64,000 nucleotides of DNA from assembly GCF_019175345.1 (NCBI RefSeq), contig NZ_CP077717.1, forward strand, positions 844,001-908,000. The letters are read 5' to 3'. Both the position numbers and the translations under genes were made by a program. Below the pieces are notes generated by a model. That model was not told where the DNA came from. It made no database searches and worked only from the letters and a program-made list of their open reading frames with translations. Below are positions 57,377-64,000 of this stretch, piece after piece. The DNA comes from Saccharolobus shibatae B12. GTDB lineage: Archaea; Thermoproteota; Thermoprotei_A; Sulfolobales; Sulfolobaceae. Each line of letters begins with the position of its first letter. The stretch's first letter is position 1.

Positions 57377-57907
57377 TTGATGTCAGAAGAGTCGAAGAAG
57401 GCTTTAAGGGTATTTATAACTGGTAACCCCGGTGTTGGGAAAACTACAATATTACTCTTTTTAATTAATAAATTAAGTGAGAATAATTACAAAGTTGCTG
57501 GATTTTATTGCCCAGAGGTGAGAGAGAATGGAAGAAGAATAGGTTTTAGAATAGTAGATATAACTACCAATGAAGGAGACTGGTTGGCTAAAGAAAACGC
57601 GCCTGGAAGAGTAAAAATAGGGAAGTATACAGTTTTAGAAGATAGTGCTAAAAGAATAACTGAGATTACATTGTCTAACGTTAATAAGGCAGATGTTTTA
57701 GCGATAGACGAAATTGGACCAATGGAGTTAAAAATACCTACAATAAAGAAATTAATTGAGACTATTCTAAATAATCAAAAACCTTTGATTGCAGTGTTAC
57801 ATAGGACACAAAAACCCATGGGAGGAAGAACCTACGTAATTACCGTTGAAAATAGGGATTCGATAAAGTACGAGATTTTGAATTACATATTAAGTAGCCT
57901 AGATTAA
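57377..57907 (+). CDS. THEP1-type nucleoside-triphosphatase
   Basis: A 176-residue P-loop NTPase. The Walker A motif is GNPGVGKTT and the Walker B-like motif LAIDEIGPMELK. CPEVRENGRRIGFRIVD and the late PLIAVLHRTQKP are diagnostic of THEP1/NTPase_1 proteins. They hydrolyse ATP and GTP; the cell role is unclear. It lies 80 bp upstream of nadE on the same strand. Confidence 0.93.
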   Translation: MMSEESKKALRVFITGNPGVGKTTILLFLINKLSENNYKVAGFYCPEVRENGRRIGFRIVDITTNEGDWLAKENAPGRVKIGKYTVLEDSAKRITEITLSNVNKADVLAIDEIGPMELKIPTIKKLIETILNNQKPLIAVLHRTQKPMGGRTYVITVENRDSIKYEILNYILSSLD

Positions 57908-57987
57908 CTTCTTCCATGGCCTTTTCTAAATTCTCTAAATTCAGATGGTATTATACGTTAAATATTTGCTCAACAAATATTCTCATA

Positions 57988-58830
57988 ATGGTAATGCATG
58001 AATATATCAGAAAATCGCTCACAATAGATTGTGAAGCTGTTACTAACTATATTGTGGAAAGGATAAGGGAGTATCTTGAATTTAGCAATAAGAAAGGAGG
58101 AGTAATAGGGGTAAGTGGAGGAGTGGACTCAGCAGTAACTGCAACGCTTCTTGCTAAAGCTACTGATAATTTCTTCATACTTCTCATGCCTTCCTCTTCA
58201 ACGCCAAAGATAGATTTGGAAGACTCCTTCGAAATGATAAAATTCCTCAACGCACAAAATAAGTACAAATTAATTAATATAGACGAAATTGTGAGCTTAT
58301 TCTCAAATAAAATAGAAACAGATAACAAATACATAATAGGCAACATAAAAGCTAGAGTTAGGATGATAATACTTTACGCATATGCGCAAATGTTAGATTA
58401 CTTGGTGGTAGGAACTGGAGATAAGAGCGAACTATTATTGGGATACTTCACAAAGTATGGGGATGGAGGTGTTGATGTTTTACCAATAGGTGATTTGTAC
58501 AAGACACAGGTTAGAATGTTAGGAAAATGTTTGGAATTACCGGAAAGGATAGTCACAAAACCAAGCTCCCCAGCCTTATGGGAAGGACAAACCGCTGAAG
58601 GCGAATTAGGAATTGATTACGAAACAATAGATTCGATATTATACTTAAGATTTGACGAAATGAGAAGTGAAGATGAAATAGTGAAAATGTTAGGAATTCC
58701 TATAGATACTATTAAAAAAGTTGATAGACTAGTTAAAATCTCTCAGCACAAAAGACTACCCCCAGAGATATTTAGATTAAGTGGAAGAGCCATAAACTCG
58801 GATTGGAGGTTTCCTAGAAGATGGGCATAA
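57988..58830 (+). CDS. nadE: NAD+ synthetase, synthetase subunit
   Basis: An ATP-pyrophosphatase-fold enzyme that amidates nicotinate adenine dinucleotide. The ATP loop is GVSGGVDSAVTATLL, followed by GTGDKSELLLGYFTKYGDGG and PSSPALWEGQTAEGELGI. The ORF is open from 57916, but ATG 57988 (or 57994) is chosen because a TATA-like ATTATACGTTAAATATT lies between. The stop overlaps the nitrilase-like gene by ten bases; that protein can supply ammonia. Confidence 0.95.
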   Translation: MVMHEYIRKSLTIDCEAVTNYIVERIREYLEFSNKKGGVIGVSGGVDSAVTATLLAKATDNFFILLMPSSSTPKIDLEDSFEMIKFLNAQNKYKLINIDEIVSLFSNKIETDNKYIIGNIKARVRMIILYAYAQMLDYLVVGTGDKSELLLGYFTKYGDGGVDVLPIGDLYKTQVRMLGKCLELPERIVTKPSSPALWEGQTAEGELGIDYETIDSILYLRFDEMRSEDEIVKMLGIPIDTIKKVDRLVKISQHKRLPPEIFRLSGRAINSDWRFPRRWA

Positions 58831-59633
58831 AAGTGGAATTAGCTCAAATAAGATCTTACCCCGGAGATGTGTATAGAAACTATAAGAAACATTTAGAGAT
58901 CATAGAGACCACTACTGCAGATTGTGTAATCTTTCCAGAACTCTCCTTAACTGGTTACATCATAAAAGATCTGACATATGAGATATATAAGGATGCAGAG
59001 GAGGCTACACGTAAAATAGCAGAGAAAGTTAACAAGTGTGCCGTATTTGGAACAATAAAGGAAGTTAGGAAAGGAATATTAAGAAACTCAGCGGCAGTTA
59101 TAATTAATGGGAAATTAGATTATATATATAAGTTTTATCTTCCAACATATGGATTATTTGAGGAGAGAAGATACTTCCAAAGAGGAGACCCACTTAAAGA
59201 TTTGAAAATTTTCGAGTATAGAGACTTAAAATTTGGTGTAGTAATTTGTGAAGATGCGTGGCATCCAGAGCCAATAGAGGCACTATCGCTTATGGGAGCT
59301 GACGCAATTTTTATACCCTCAGCATCACCAATGCGAAAACTAAGAGAAAACTTGGCAATAGAGGAGAGTTGGGATTCACTTTTGAAGGCTCACTCATTAA
59401 TGAATACTGTTTGGACTGTTTTCACAAACGTTGTAGGTAGTCAAGAAGAGGAATACTTTTGGGGAGGATCTAGAGTAGTTTCTCCATTAGGTGATGTAAA
59501 ACTTAAACTAAAGCTATTTTATGAGGATAGGGGAGTTGTGGAGATCACTGAGAATGAGTTGCTTAGGGCTAGGTTCTTTAGCAGTTATAGGGATCATATA
59601 AGGGAGTTTCATTCAATTCTTGATAAACTATAA
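58821..59633 (+). CDS. Nitrilase-fold amidase, putative glutaminase partner of NadE
   Basis: A 270-residue carbon-nitrogen hydrolase. The catalytic triad is Glu in FPELSLTGY, Lys in YKFYLPTYGLFEERRYF and Cys in VVICEDAWHP. The sequence GLFEERRYF is close to that of the N-terminal glutaminase domain of glutamine-dependent NAD synthetases. The gene overlaps nadE by ten bases, so it probably supplies ammonia to it as a separate subunit. Confidence 0.88.
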   Translation: MGIKVELAQIRSYPGDVYRNYKKHLEIIETTTADCVIFPELSLTGYIIKDLTYEIYKDAEEATRKIAEKVNKCAVFGTIKEVRKGILRNSAAVIINGKLDYIYKFYLPTYGLFEERRYFQRGDPLKDLKIFEYRDLKFGVVICEDAWHPEPIEALSLMGADAIFIPSASPMRKLRENLAIEESWDSLLKAHSLMNTVWTVFTNVVGSQEEEYFWGGSRVVSPLGDVKLKLKLFYEDRGVVEITENELLRARFFSSYRDHIREFHSILDKL

Positions 59634-59663
59634 CTTTTATAACTGTATAAACGATATTCATTA

Positions 59664-59954
59664 TTGGGTATGATTTCTCAAAGATTTAATCTAAATCTCT
59701 TACTCTTACTTATAATTATAATTCTGCTCATTGTAGCCATTTTCTATCCAGTAGCGCTTATTCCCGCAGCCTTAGCAGGCGCGTTCATAGATGGATATCC
59801 TTTTGCAAGAATTTTTATACCGATACCGTTATTAATATTATTCCTGTTAGGTCTTCATAATGATTTTTATGCATTTGGTACACTAGCAATGATACTATTA
59901 TTGGTTCTATTATTTATTAGAAGTATTACCAAGCACCTTAGTTTTAAATTTTAA
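59664..59954 (+). CDS. Small membrane protein
   Basis: A 96-residue protein with three hydrophobic segments (LLLLLIIIILLIVAIFYPVA; FARIFIPIPLLILFLLG; FGTLAMILLLVLLFI). No family is recognised. TTG 59664 or ATG 59670 starts it. It follows the amidase by 30 bp, and TATA-like AACTTTTATAACTG lies between. Confidence 0.45.
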   Translation: MGMISQRFNLNLLLLLIIIILLIVAIFYPVALIPAALAGAFIDGYPFARIFIPIPLLILFLLGLHNDFYAFGTLAMILLLVLLFIRSITKHLSFKF

Positions 59955-59985
59955 ATTTATTAACCACTATCACGTTATTTTACAT

Positions 59986-60114
59986 ATGAACAGTTTAATA
60001 AAGGCATTGCTTATACTAAATCTAATATTATCCCTCACTCTATCAGAACTTTTTGTAATTCCTCTCGTTTTACTTACAGCGAAATTCATTTTATCTGGTG
60101 TAAAAAGAGATTAG
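59986..60114 (+). CDS. Small membrane protein, 42 residues
   Basis: This is a one- or two-helix hydrophobic peptide: MNSLIKALLILNLILSLTL, then ELFVIPLVLLTAKFI, with a basic end GVKRD. It starts with ATG, with an AT-rich leader. The stop codon lies in the left arm of the palindrome preceding the ArsR-like gene. It is too short for family assignment but has a plausible start and neighbours on the same strand. Confidence 0.4.
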   Translation: MNSLIKALLILNLILSLTLSELFVIPLVLLTAKFILSGVKRD

Positions 60115-60128
60115 AACACTTGTTCTAA
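60111..60128 (+). promoter_or_regulatory. Palindromic operator upstream of the ArsR-like gene
   Basis: TTAGAACA-CT-TGTTCTAA is an 8+2+8 perfect palindrome, 37 bp before the regulator's ATG, where TFB and TBP should bind. Its core GAAC-N4-GTTC recurs at the start of the LysO-like gene. Likely operator for the regulator itself. Confidence 0.65.
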
Positions 60129-60165
60129 GGCGTAGGGTTTTATCACTCCCTTCAATTTTTAATAT

Positions 60166-60435
60166 ATGCTACTAAGATTAGACGAGATCTTCCAAAACAA
60201 GGGATGGGATACAAGGAAAAAGATATTAGATGAATTGAAAAATAAACCCCAAACAGCTTATGAATTGTCTAAAAAACTAGGATTGAACTATTCTACAGTA
60301 AAATATCATTTAGAAATTTTAGAGAAATTCGGATTAGTAAACATTAATAGAGATAAAACAAAATGTTTTTATGCGGTGTCAAAGAATTATAAAATAGTTG
60401 AAAAGTATTTAGAGGAGGAAATAGCAAAAAGATAA
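60166..60435 (+). CDS. ArsR-like winged-helix regulator
   Basis: An 89-residue wHTH protein. KILDELKNKPQTAYELSKKL, NYSTVKYHLEILEKFGLVNI and the wing DKTKCFYAVSKN match ArsR-type regulators. One cysteine is in the wing and no classical metal-site cysteine pair is seen, so the ligand may be an amino acid. It is 11 bp upstream of the exporter gene and has a palindrome in its promoter. Confidence 0.88.
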   Translation: MLLRLDEIFQNKGWDTRKKILDELKNKPQTAYELSKKLGLNYSTVKYHLEILEKFGLVNINRDKTKCFYAVSKNYKIVEKYLEEEIAKR

Positions 60436-60446
60436 CTGAGAAAACT

Positions 60447-60462
60447 TTGAACAGTAGTTCAA
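60447..60462 (+). promoter_or_regulatory. Palindromic operator at the LysO start
   Basis: TTGAAC-AGTA-GTTCAA begins at the TTG start codon of the exporter gene. Core and spacing (GAAC-N4-GTTC) are those of the site at 60111-60128. A dimer bound here could block transcription through the exporter gene. Confidence 0.55.
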
Positions 60463-61346
60463 TATTTTTCATAATACTATATCTAATCTTTTTACTTATA
60501 GGTAAAATAAAATATGTAAAAGGAGTTGAGAAAATCGTAGACATCGTAGTTATACTTCTAATATCAACAATCTCATATTGGGCAGGGGAAGAGATTACGA
60601 GTAACCAAATATTTGGTTTACTTATAAGTTCACTAATACTAGGCATATTATCAATAATTATTACGTACTTTTCTGGAGTAGCCATAAGACATTTCAATAC
60701 TACGAAATCACTAATGAAAGCTAATAGAGAAAAGATAATTATAGGCAACAGTAATAGGCAGACGATAATAAAATACATGCTACCGTTTGTAATAGGATGG
60801 ATACTTGGATTATTGTTTCATATTAACGGTACTGCTATAGTGAGCATGGTAGATTACGAGCTATATGCTTTAGCCTCAGTATTGGGCTATATCATGGGAA
60901 AGGATATTAGCCGTAAAGTAATTCTAAGTAGCAGTAAAGATTCCTTAATCTCATTATTTATAACAATTCTTGGAGATATCATACTAGCCTTAGTTATGTA
61001 TATGTTACATATAGCTAACTTTACAATTTCATTGGCTATTGCATTGGCTAGTGGATGGTATAGTTACGTTGGACCACTGGTAGCAGTAAGCTCTGATCCA
61101 TATTTAGGTACCTTAGCTTTTCTCGTGAATTTCCTAAGGGAACAACTAACTTACGTTTTAGTACCTTTTCTTCTCAAATTGAAATTTGAACCTAGATCTG
61201 CAATTGCAGTGGGAGGTGCGACAGCAATGGATACCACGCTTCCACTTTATGTAGAAGTTCTGGGAAAAGAGTATGCACTATCCGCAATGATTACAGGGGT
61301 AATACTAACGCTCGTAATACCAATTATTTTACCTCTAATAATCTAA
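60447..61346 (+). CDS. LysO-family amino acid exporter (DUF340-like)
   Basis: A 299-residue membrane protein with about eight helices. ASGWYSYVGPLVAVSSDP, FLVNFLREQLTYVLVPFLL and AIAVGGATAMDTTLPLYVEV are the signatures of the YbjE/LysO lysine exporter family. TTG 60447 is the only start that keeps the first helix. It probably exports lysine or a similar basic compound, with local control by the ArsR-like protein. It overlaps the next gene's end by four bases. Confidence 0.88.
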   Translation: MNSSSIFFIILYLIFLLIGKIKYVKGVEKIVDIVVILLISTISYWAGEEITSNQIFGLLISSLILGILSIIITYFSGVAIRHFNTTKSLMKANREKIIIGNSNRQTIIKYMLPFVIGWILGLLFHINGTAIVSMVDYELYALASVLGYIMGKDISRKVILSSSKDSLISLFITILGDIILALVMYMLHIANFTISLAIALASGWYSYVGPLVAVSSDPYLGTLAFLVNFLREQLTYVLVPFLLKLKFEPRSAIAVGGATAMDTTLPLYVEVLGKEYALSAMITGVILTLVIPIILPLII

Positions 61347-61897
61347 ACCTTTCCTATTTTTATCAAGATGAGTACTGCAATGATTATTACAATAAAAAGT
61401 ACAATCAGTGGTAAGTAACTATATATTGTTGAAGACTGTGATCCATTCTCAGAATTTGTCCGAAAGATGTATAATTGTACATTTTGACTTGTACCATTAG
61501 CTTGATAAAGTATATTGTCATGATATGTGAGAGTTAATGTTATTTCACTTCCATGAAGATTTAAAAATCCCTTATATATGGTGACGTTTACATTATTTTC
61601 TGTTTTGTTCATAATTAAGGTATAATTTTCAATTATGCTTCCGTTTATGAGAAGTTGTGGAGGAAATAGGGAATAGTTAGAGATTGTGAAGACCTTATTA
61701 TAAACTATGCTTCCATTAGTATTATAGATTGTAAAGTTATAGGTTAAAGGAGATAGCGATAATATAGTATAATTGTATGTATATAAATATAAAGCATTAT
61801 TATAAATTATTTGAACGTTATAAGAGAAGGATTGGTGAGGAGAAAGGGGCATTGAAATTAATAATATAAGAAATATGAATGCTAATTGATAAACCAT
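61343..61897 (-). CDS. Secreted, C-terminally anchored envelope protein
   Basis: A 184-residue protein with a signal peptide (LAFIFLILLISMPLS), a tyrosine/asparagine-rich ectodomain with NxS/T sequons, and a C-terminal helix (YLPLIVLFIVIIIAVLILI). The layout and composition are like the two paralogues at 32367-33763. Its function is unknown. It converges on the LysO gene and is divergent from the methyltransferase gene. Confidence 0.6.
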   Translation of the reverse strand: MVYQLAFIFLILLISMPLSPHQSFSYNVQIIYNNALYLYTYNYTILSLSPLTYNFTIYNTNGSIVYNKVFTISNYSLFPPQLLINGSIIENYTLIMNKTENNVNVTIYKGFLNLHGSEITLTLTYHDNILYQANGTSQNVQLYIFRTNSENGSQSSTIYSYLPLIVLFIVIIIAVLILIKIGKV

Positions 61898-61931
61898 ACA
61901 TTAATAACTCTCTTTTAACTTTATAAAACCT

Positions 61932-62663
61932 ATGAGCGATGAATGGATTAAGATCTTTGAATCTGATTTTTACGTTCGTGAGATGATAAAGGTATGGGAC
62001 GAGGGAGAGAAGTGGGCTAATTGGATAGATGAAGTAGTAAATAAGTACAAGTTAGAAAAGAAGGTTCTTGATGTGCCTTGTGGAATTGGTAGAGTTTCAT
62101 ATTTTCTCGCAAATAGGGGTTATAAGGTTACTGGAATAGATATTTCAGAAAGAATGATATCGATGGCTAGAGCTAATATTCAAAACGGAAAATTCATAGT
62201 AGGAGATATGAGGAAAATAAAGGAAATACTTGGTGACGAAAAATATGATCTTGTGATAAATATCTATAATAGTTTAGGGTATTATTCTGAAGAAGATGAC
62301 CTAAAAATTTTAGAATCGTTGAGAAATAGTACTAGGAAAATATTAGTAACTAACCTAGATAATAGAGACTATATAATATATAATAGACCCAATGAATATT
62401 ACACTTATATACCGCCATATTTAGTTTACTCTAAAGTGGACTTTGAGCAAGAAACTTCAAGGTTATTGATATATAGAAAATATTACATAAATGACCAGGA
62501 GGTAGGAGAGATAACCTACAAGCAAAGATTATATAGTATTCATGAGATTTTAGCTCTACTCAAAAAGGCTGGATTACAGCCAGTAGAAGTACTATCAGGA
62601 TATTCCTGGAAGAAATTCAGCATAATGGATCCGGAAATGACAATAATAGCTACACCAGCTTAG
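61932..62663 (+). CDS. Class I SAM-dependent methyltransferase
   Basis: A 243-residue methyltransferase. Motif I is VLDVPCGIGRVSYFLA, motif II VTGIDISERMISMARAN and motif III VGDMRKI. YDLVINIYNSLGYYSEEDDL follows. It lacks the acidic NPPY-type site of N6-adenine enzymes, so a small molecule or protein may be its substrate. Near-leaderless start at ATG, 20 bp after a TTTTAACTTTATAAAAC stretch. Confidence 0.85.
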   Translation: MSDEWIKIFESDFYVREMIKVWDEGEKWANWIDEVVNKYKLEKKVLDVPCGIGRVSYFLANRGYKVTGIDISERMISMARANIQNGKFIVGDMRKIKEILGDEKYDLVINIYNSLGYYSEEDDLKILESLRNSTRKILVTNLDNRDYIIYNRPNEYYTYIPPYLVYSKVDFEQETSRLLIYRKYYINDQEVGEITYKQRLYSIHEILALLKKAGLQPVEVLSGYSWKKFSIMDPEMTIIATPA

Positions 62664-62916
62664 ATAACTGACTTCCTTTAAAAGACTAAGATCTCAGTTG
62701 CAATTCCCTTTCTTGTTTCAAAATCTTCAACTAACTATAGGAACCCTTCAAAGTAATCTTGTTTCCGCTTACCTACACGGTTACAACTGAAAGCCTCACC
62801 CTTTACCCTAGACCCTAAATTCATTTTACAAAAATAATTTCATGGCATAATCATCTATTATCTTGAAAATTTTATAATTAGAGAAAAAGTTAAGGTGGAT
62901 GACCTAATTTAATTAG

Positions 62917-62958
62917 TGCTACCGCGGAGATTTGAACCCCGGACAACCAGATGCCTAA
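62917..62958 (-). tRNA. tRNA 3'-half relic, tRNA-Pro-like
   Basis: On the minus strand the T arm CGGGG-TTCAAAT-CTCCG pairs five of five (one G-U). It is followed by acceptor strand CGGTAGC and discriminator A. Upstream come a variable loop TTGTC and anticodon stem TCTGG, and similarity fades in the loop around ..GG. No matching 5' half (GCTACCG) is present in the next 500 bp. Probably an attachment-site remnant of integration, not a working gene. Confidence 0.6.
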
Positions 62959-63366
62959 TTCGTTAAATTAATAGGTTTGATTTAAAATCTTTACGTTAAA
63001 GAGTCAATTTTCACTCTAATAATATAATTTAGATGATGGAAGAATATGCATAATATGAGACGTTAAATACTTAAGCACCTCAGTTAATTTGTTTATTCTC
63101 CTCCCTTTTAGCGTATAAATTCTGAACTTCTTACCATAATATTTTATCTATAACATAAATATTATTCCTTTTTGATTTTCGAAAATATCGCCAAATACAG
63201 ATTTTTGTCATATTCGAGCTTTTAGATTAAATAACCAATATTGTACTAACTTTTACAGTTAATATTGTTATTATTTTTCCTAACACTTATTTTTCTCCTC
63301 TTTCTCTAAGTGAAAATACATTTAAGCTTTTAAATACTAAACAACCAGACACGTAAGCATCTCTAG

Positions 63367-63420
63367 TTCAAAAATTTGAAACATTAGAGCTTAGTATAGC
63401 AGAAAAAGTTATAGTTCTGC
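63367..63420 (+). promoter_or_regulatory. Two palindromes around the DUF5678 promoter
   Basis: TTCAAA-AA-TTTGAA (63367-63380) and GCAGAA-N10-TTCTGC (63399-63404 and 63415-63420) lie upstream of the ATG at 63444. The second flanks the TATA-like GTTATAG (63408-63414). They would suit an operator at which a repressor excludes TBP. Confidence 0.4.
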
Positions 63421-63443
63421 AAGTTCGTATTTAATGTGAGAAC

Positions 63444-63611
63444 ATGGCTACTACCATCAAGGTTATGAGGAAATATTACGCAATAGATTATAATAGGAGG
63501 ATAGTGGCTGAGGCTGATTCTGAAGAAGAGATTGATAGGATCATGGAGAAGAAGGGTTACAGTAAAGGGACTTACGATATTTTAGTTTCTATCAAGTATG
63601 TAGAGAGTTAA
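63444..63611 (+). CDS. DUF5678-like small protein
   Basis: This 55-residue protein, MATTIKVMRKYYAIDYNRRI, then VAEADSEEEIDRIMEKKGYS and DILVSIKYV, fits the short DUF5678 pattern (aspartate-containing strand, helix, closing strand). It ends two bases before the retropepsin-like gene, so the pair is almost surely one operon. Such pairs recur in Sulfolobales (from memory). Function unknown. Confidence 0.65.
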   Translation: MATTIKVMRKYYAIDYNRRIVAEADSEEEIDRIMEKKGYSKGTYDILVSIKYVES

Positions 63612-63613
63612 CA

Positions 63614-64000
63614 ATGCCTAACGAGATAGAAGTACCATTTGTTAAGGTTAATGATACGTATTTACCTTTACTTAGGGTGGAAATGGAGTGTCCAAAACTG
63701 GGTAAAGATTATTTAATTTATGCACTTCCAGATTCTGGAAGTAAGTTTTCCATAATTAGAAATGATACTTTCTTAAGGTGCTTTGATAAATCCTCATTAA
63801 AAAGCTGTTTAGTTGATAAAGTTATGATTTCCAATCTGCTTACTCCAAAAGAAAGGTATGGCATAAAATTTCGCTTCGAAGAACTTAATTACACGATACA
63901 TATACCAGTAGCACCTTTAGACTTCGTAAACTTAGGTGAGGGTATATATCCCAGCCTAATTATAGGTAGGGAAGACCTTTTTTCAAGAACGACGATATGC
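63614..64000 (+). CDS. Retropepsin-like aspartic protease domain protein, truncated by window edge
   Basis: The first 129 codons are present. ALPDSGSKFSIIRNDTF carries the DSG active-site triad of retroviral-type aspartic proteases, preceded by a hydrophobic strand. The C-terminal YPSLIIGREDLF resembles the ILG(R/x)D segment that completes the fold. It is preceded at two bases by the DUF5678-like gene. The partner may be a substrate or inhibitor of the protease, but that is speculation. Confidence 0.65.
   Translation, partial: MPNEIEVPFVKVNDTYLPLLRVEMECPKLGKDYLIYALPDSGSKFSIIRNDTFLRCFDKSSLKSCLVDKVMISNLLTPKERYGIKFRFEELNYTIHIPVAPLDFVNLGEGIYPSLIIGREDLFSRTTIC

Larger units (their letters stand above)
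62664..63443. other. Long intergenic region with tRNA relic and IS scraps
   Basis: 780 bp without a credible gene. The piece near 62740-62820 is GC-richer and reads on the minus strand GEAFSCNRVGKRKQDYFEGF, probably a scrap of a mobile-element protein. A tRNA 3' half lies at 62917-62958. Beyond 63000 the DNA is very AT-rich up to the palindromes near 63400. It looks like an old integration boundary. Confidence 0.5.

Overview
The window comes from a thermoacidophilic crenarchaeon of the Sulfolobales, most likely Saccharolobus solfataricus or Sulfolobus islandicus. The evidence is an Sso7d chromatin protein, a zinc-containing ferredoxin, an Agl3-type UDP-sulfoquinovose synthase, AAP-type pilins, a DUF929 protein, AT-rich DNA with near-leaderless starts behind TATA boxes, GTG and TTG starts, and insertion sequences of the IS6, IS256, ISH3 and IS200/605 (TnpB) types. 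Assignments were made by reading the sequence and from memory of the families; no database search was run.

Layout. 1-2.4 kb: the 3' part of agl3, a PD-(D/E)XK nuclease-like protein and a two-HTH Lrp-like regulator. 2.4-4.3 kb: a graveyard of mobile DNA (163-bp MITE, transposase scraps, a decayed IS6-like end) lying between an intact DUF5752-like gene and a broken second copy. 4.3-13.2 kb: chromosomal genes (M61 protease, ferredoxin, SfsA, rubrerythrin/VIT1 transporter, BluB-like nitroreductase). 13.3-14.7 kb: a broken tnpB with an AbrB-like partner. 14.7-17.8 kb: a dihydrolipoamide dehydrogenase-like flavoprotein and an MFS transporter. 17.8-18.7 kb: a complete IS6-like element with 8-bp target duplication. 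18.7-21.9 kb: a nucleotidyltransferase, a glutamine synthetase-like enzyme and a FluG-type amidohydrolase. 21.9-27.6 kb: a secreted S53 protease and a PNGase A-like glycoamidase in one operon. 27.7-33.8 kb: sso7d, a C2H2 protein, an APC permease and a set of envelope proteins. 33.8-37.8 kb: two identical pilin genes in inverted orientation, enclosing a degenerate ATPase-like gene, a MITE and a dead IS256-like element. 37.8-48.4 kb: a molybdenum hydroxylase large subunit, rhodanese, minor pilin, M1 aminopeptidase, an endonuclease IV/phosphatase pair, and an overlapping minus-strand set (sugar-nucleotide reductase-like, HTH-zinc ribbon, HAD, METTL5-like methyltransferase). 48.4-57 kb: a 1000-residue FAD/Fe-S oxidoreductase, HIT protein, an ISH3-type element, DedA-Nudix pair, a frameshifted DsrE-like gene and a chlorite-dismutase-family protein. 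57-64 kb: THEP1 NTPase, split glutamine-dependent NAD synthetase, an ArsR-like regulator with a LysO-type exporter sharing palindromic operators, a tRNA 3'-half relic, and a DUF5678/retropepsin-like pair cut by the window end.

The most interesting points are: the perfect inverted pilin repeat; the matched GAAC-N4-GTTC palindromes at the regulator and exporter genes; two overlapping genes whose conserved N-termini can only be reached from an ATT start codon; a 14-bp inverted repeat enclosing the IS6 transposase start; the three-member IS256/MITE family; and the two-promoter-to-T-run short transcription unit near 41.6 kb.
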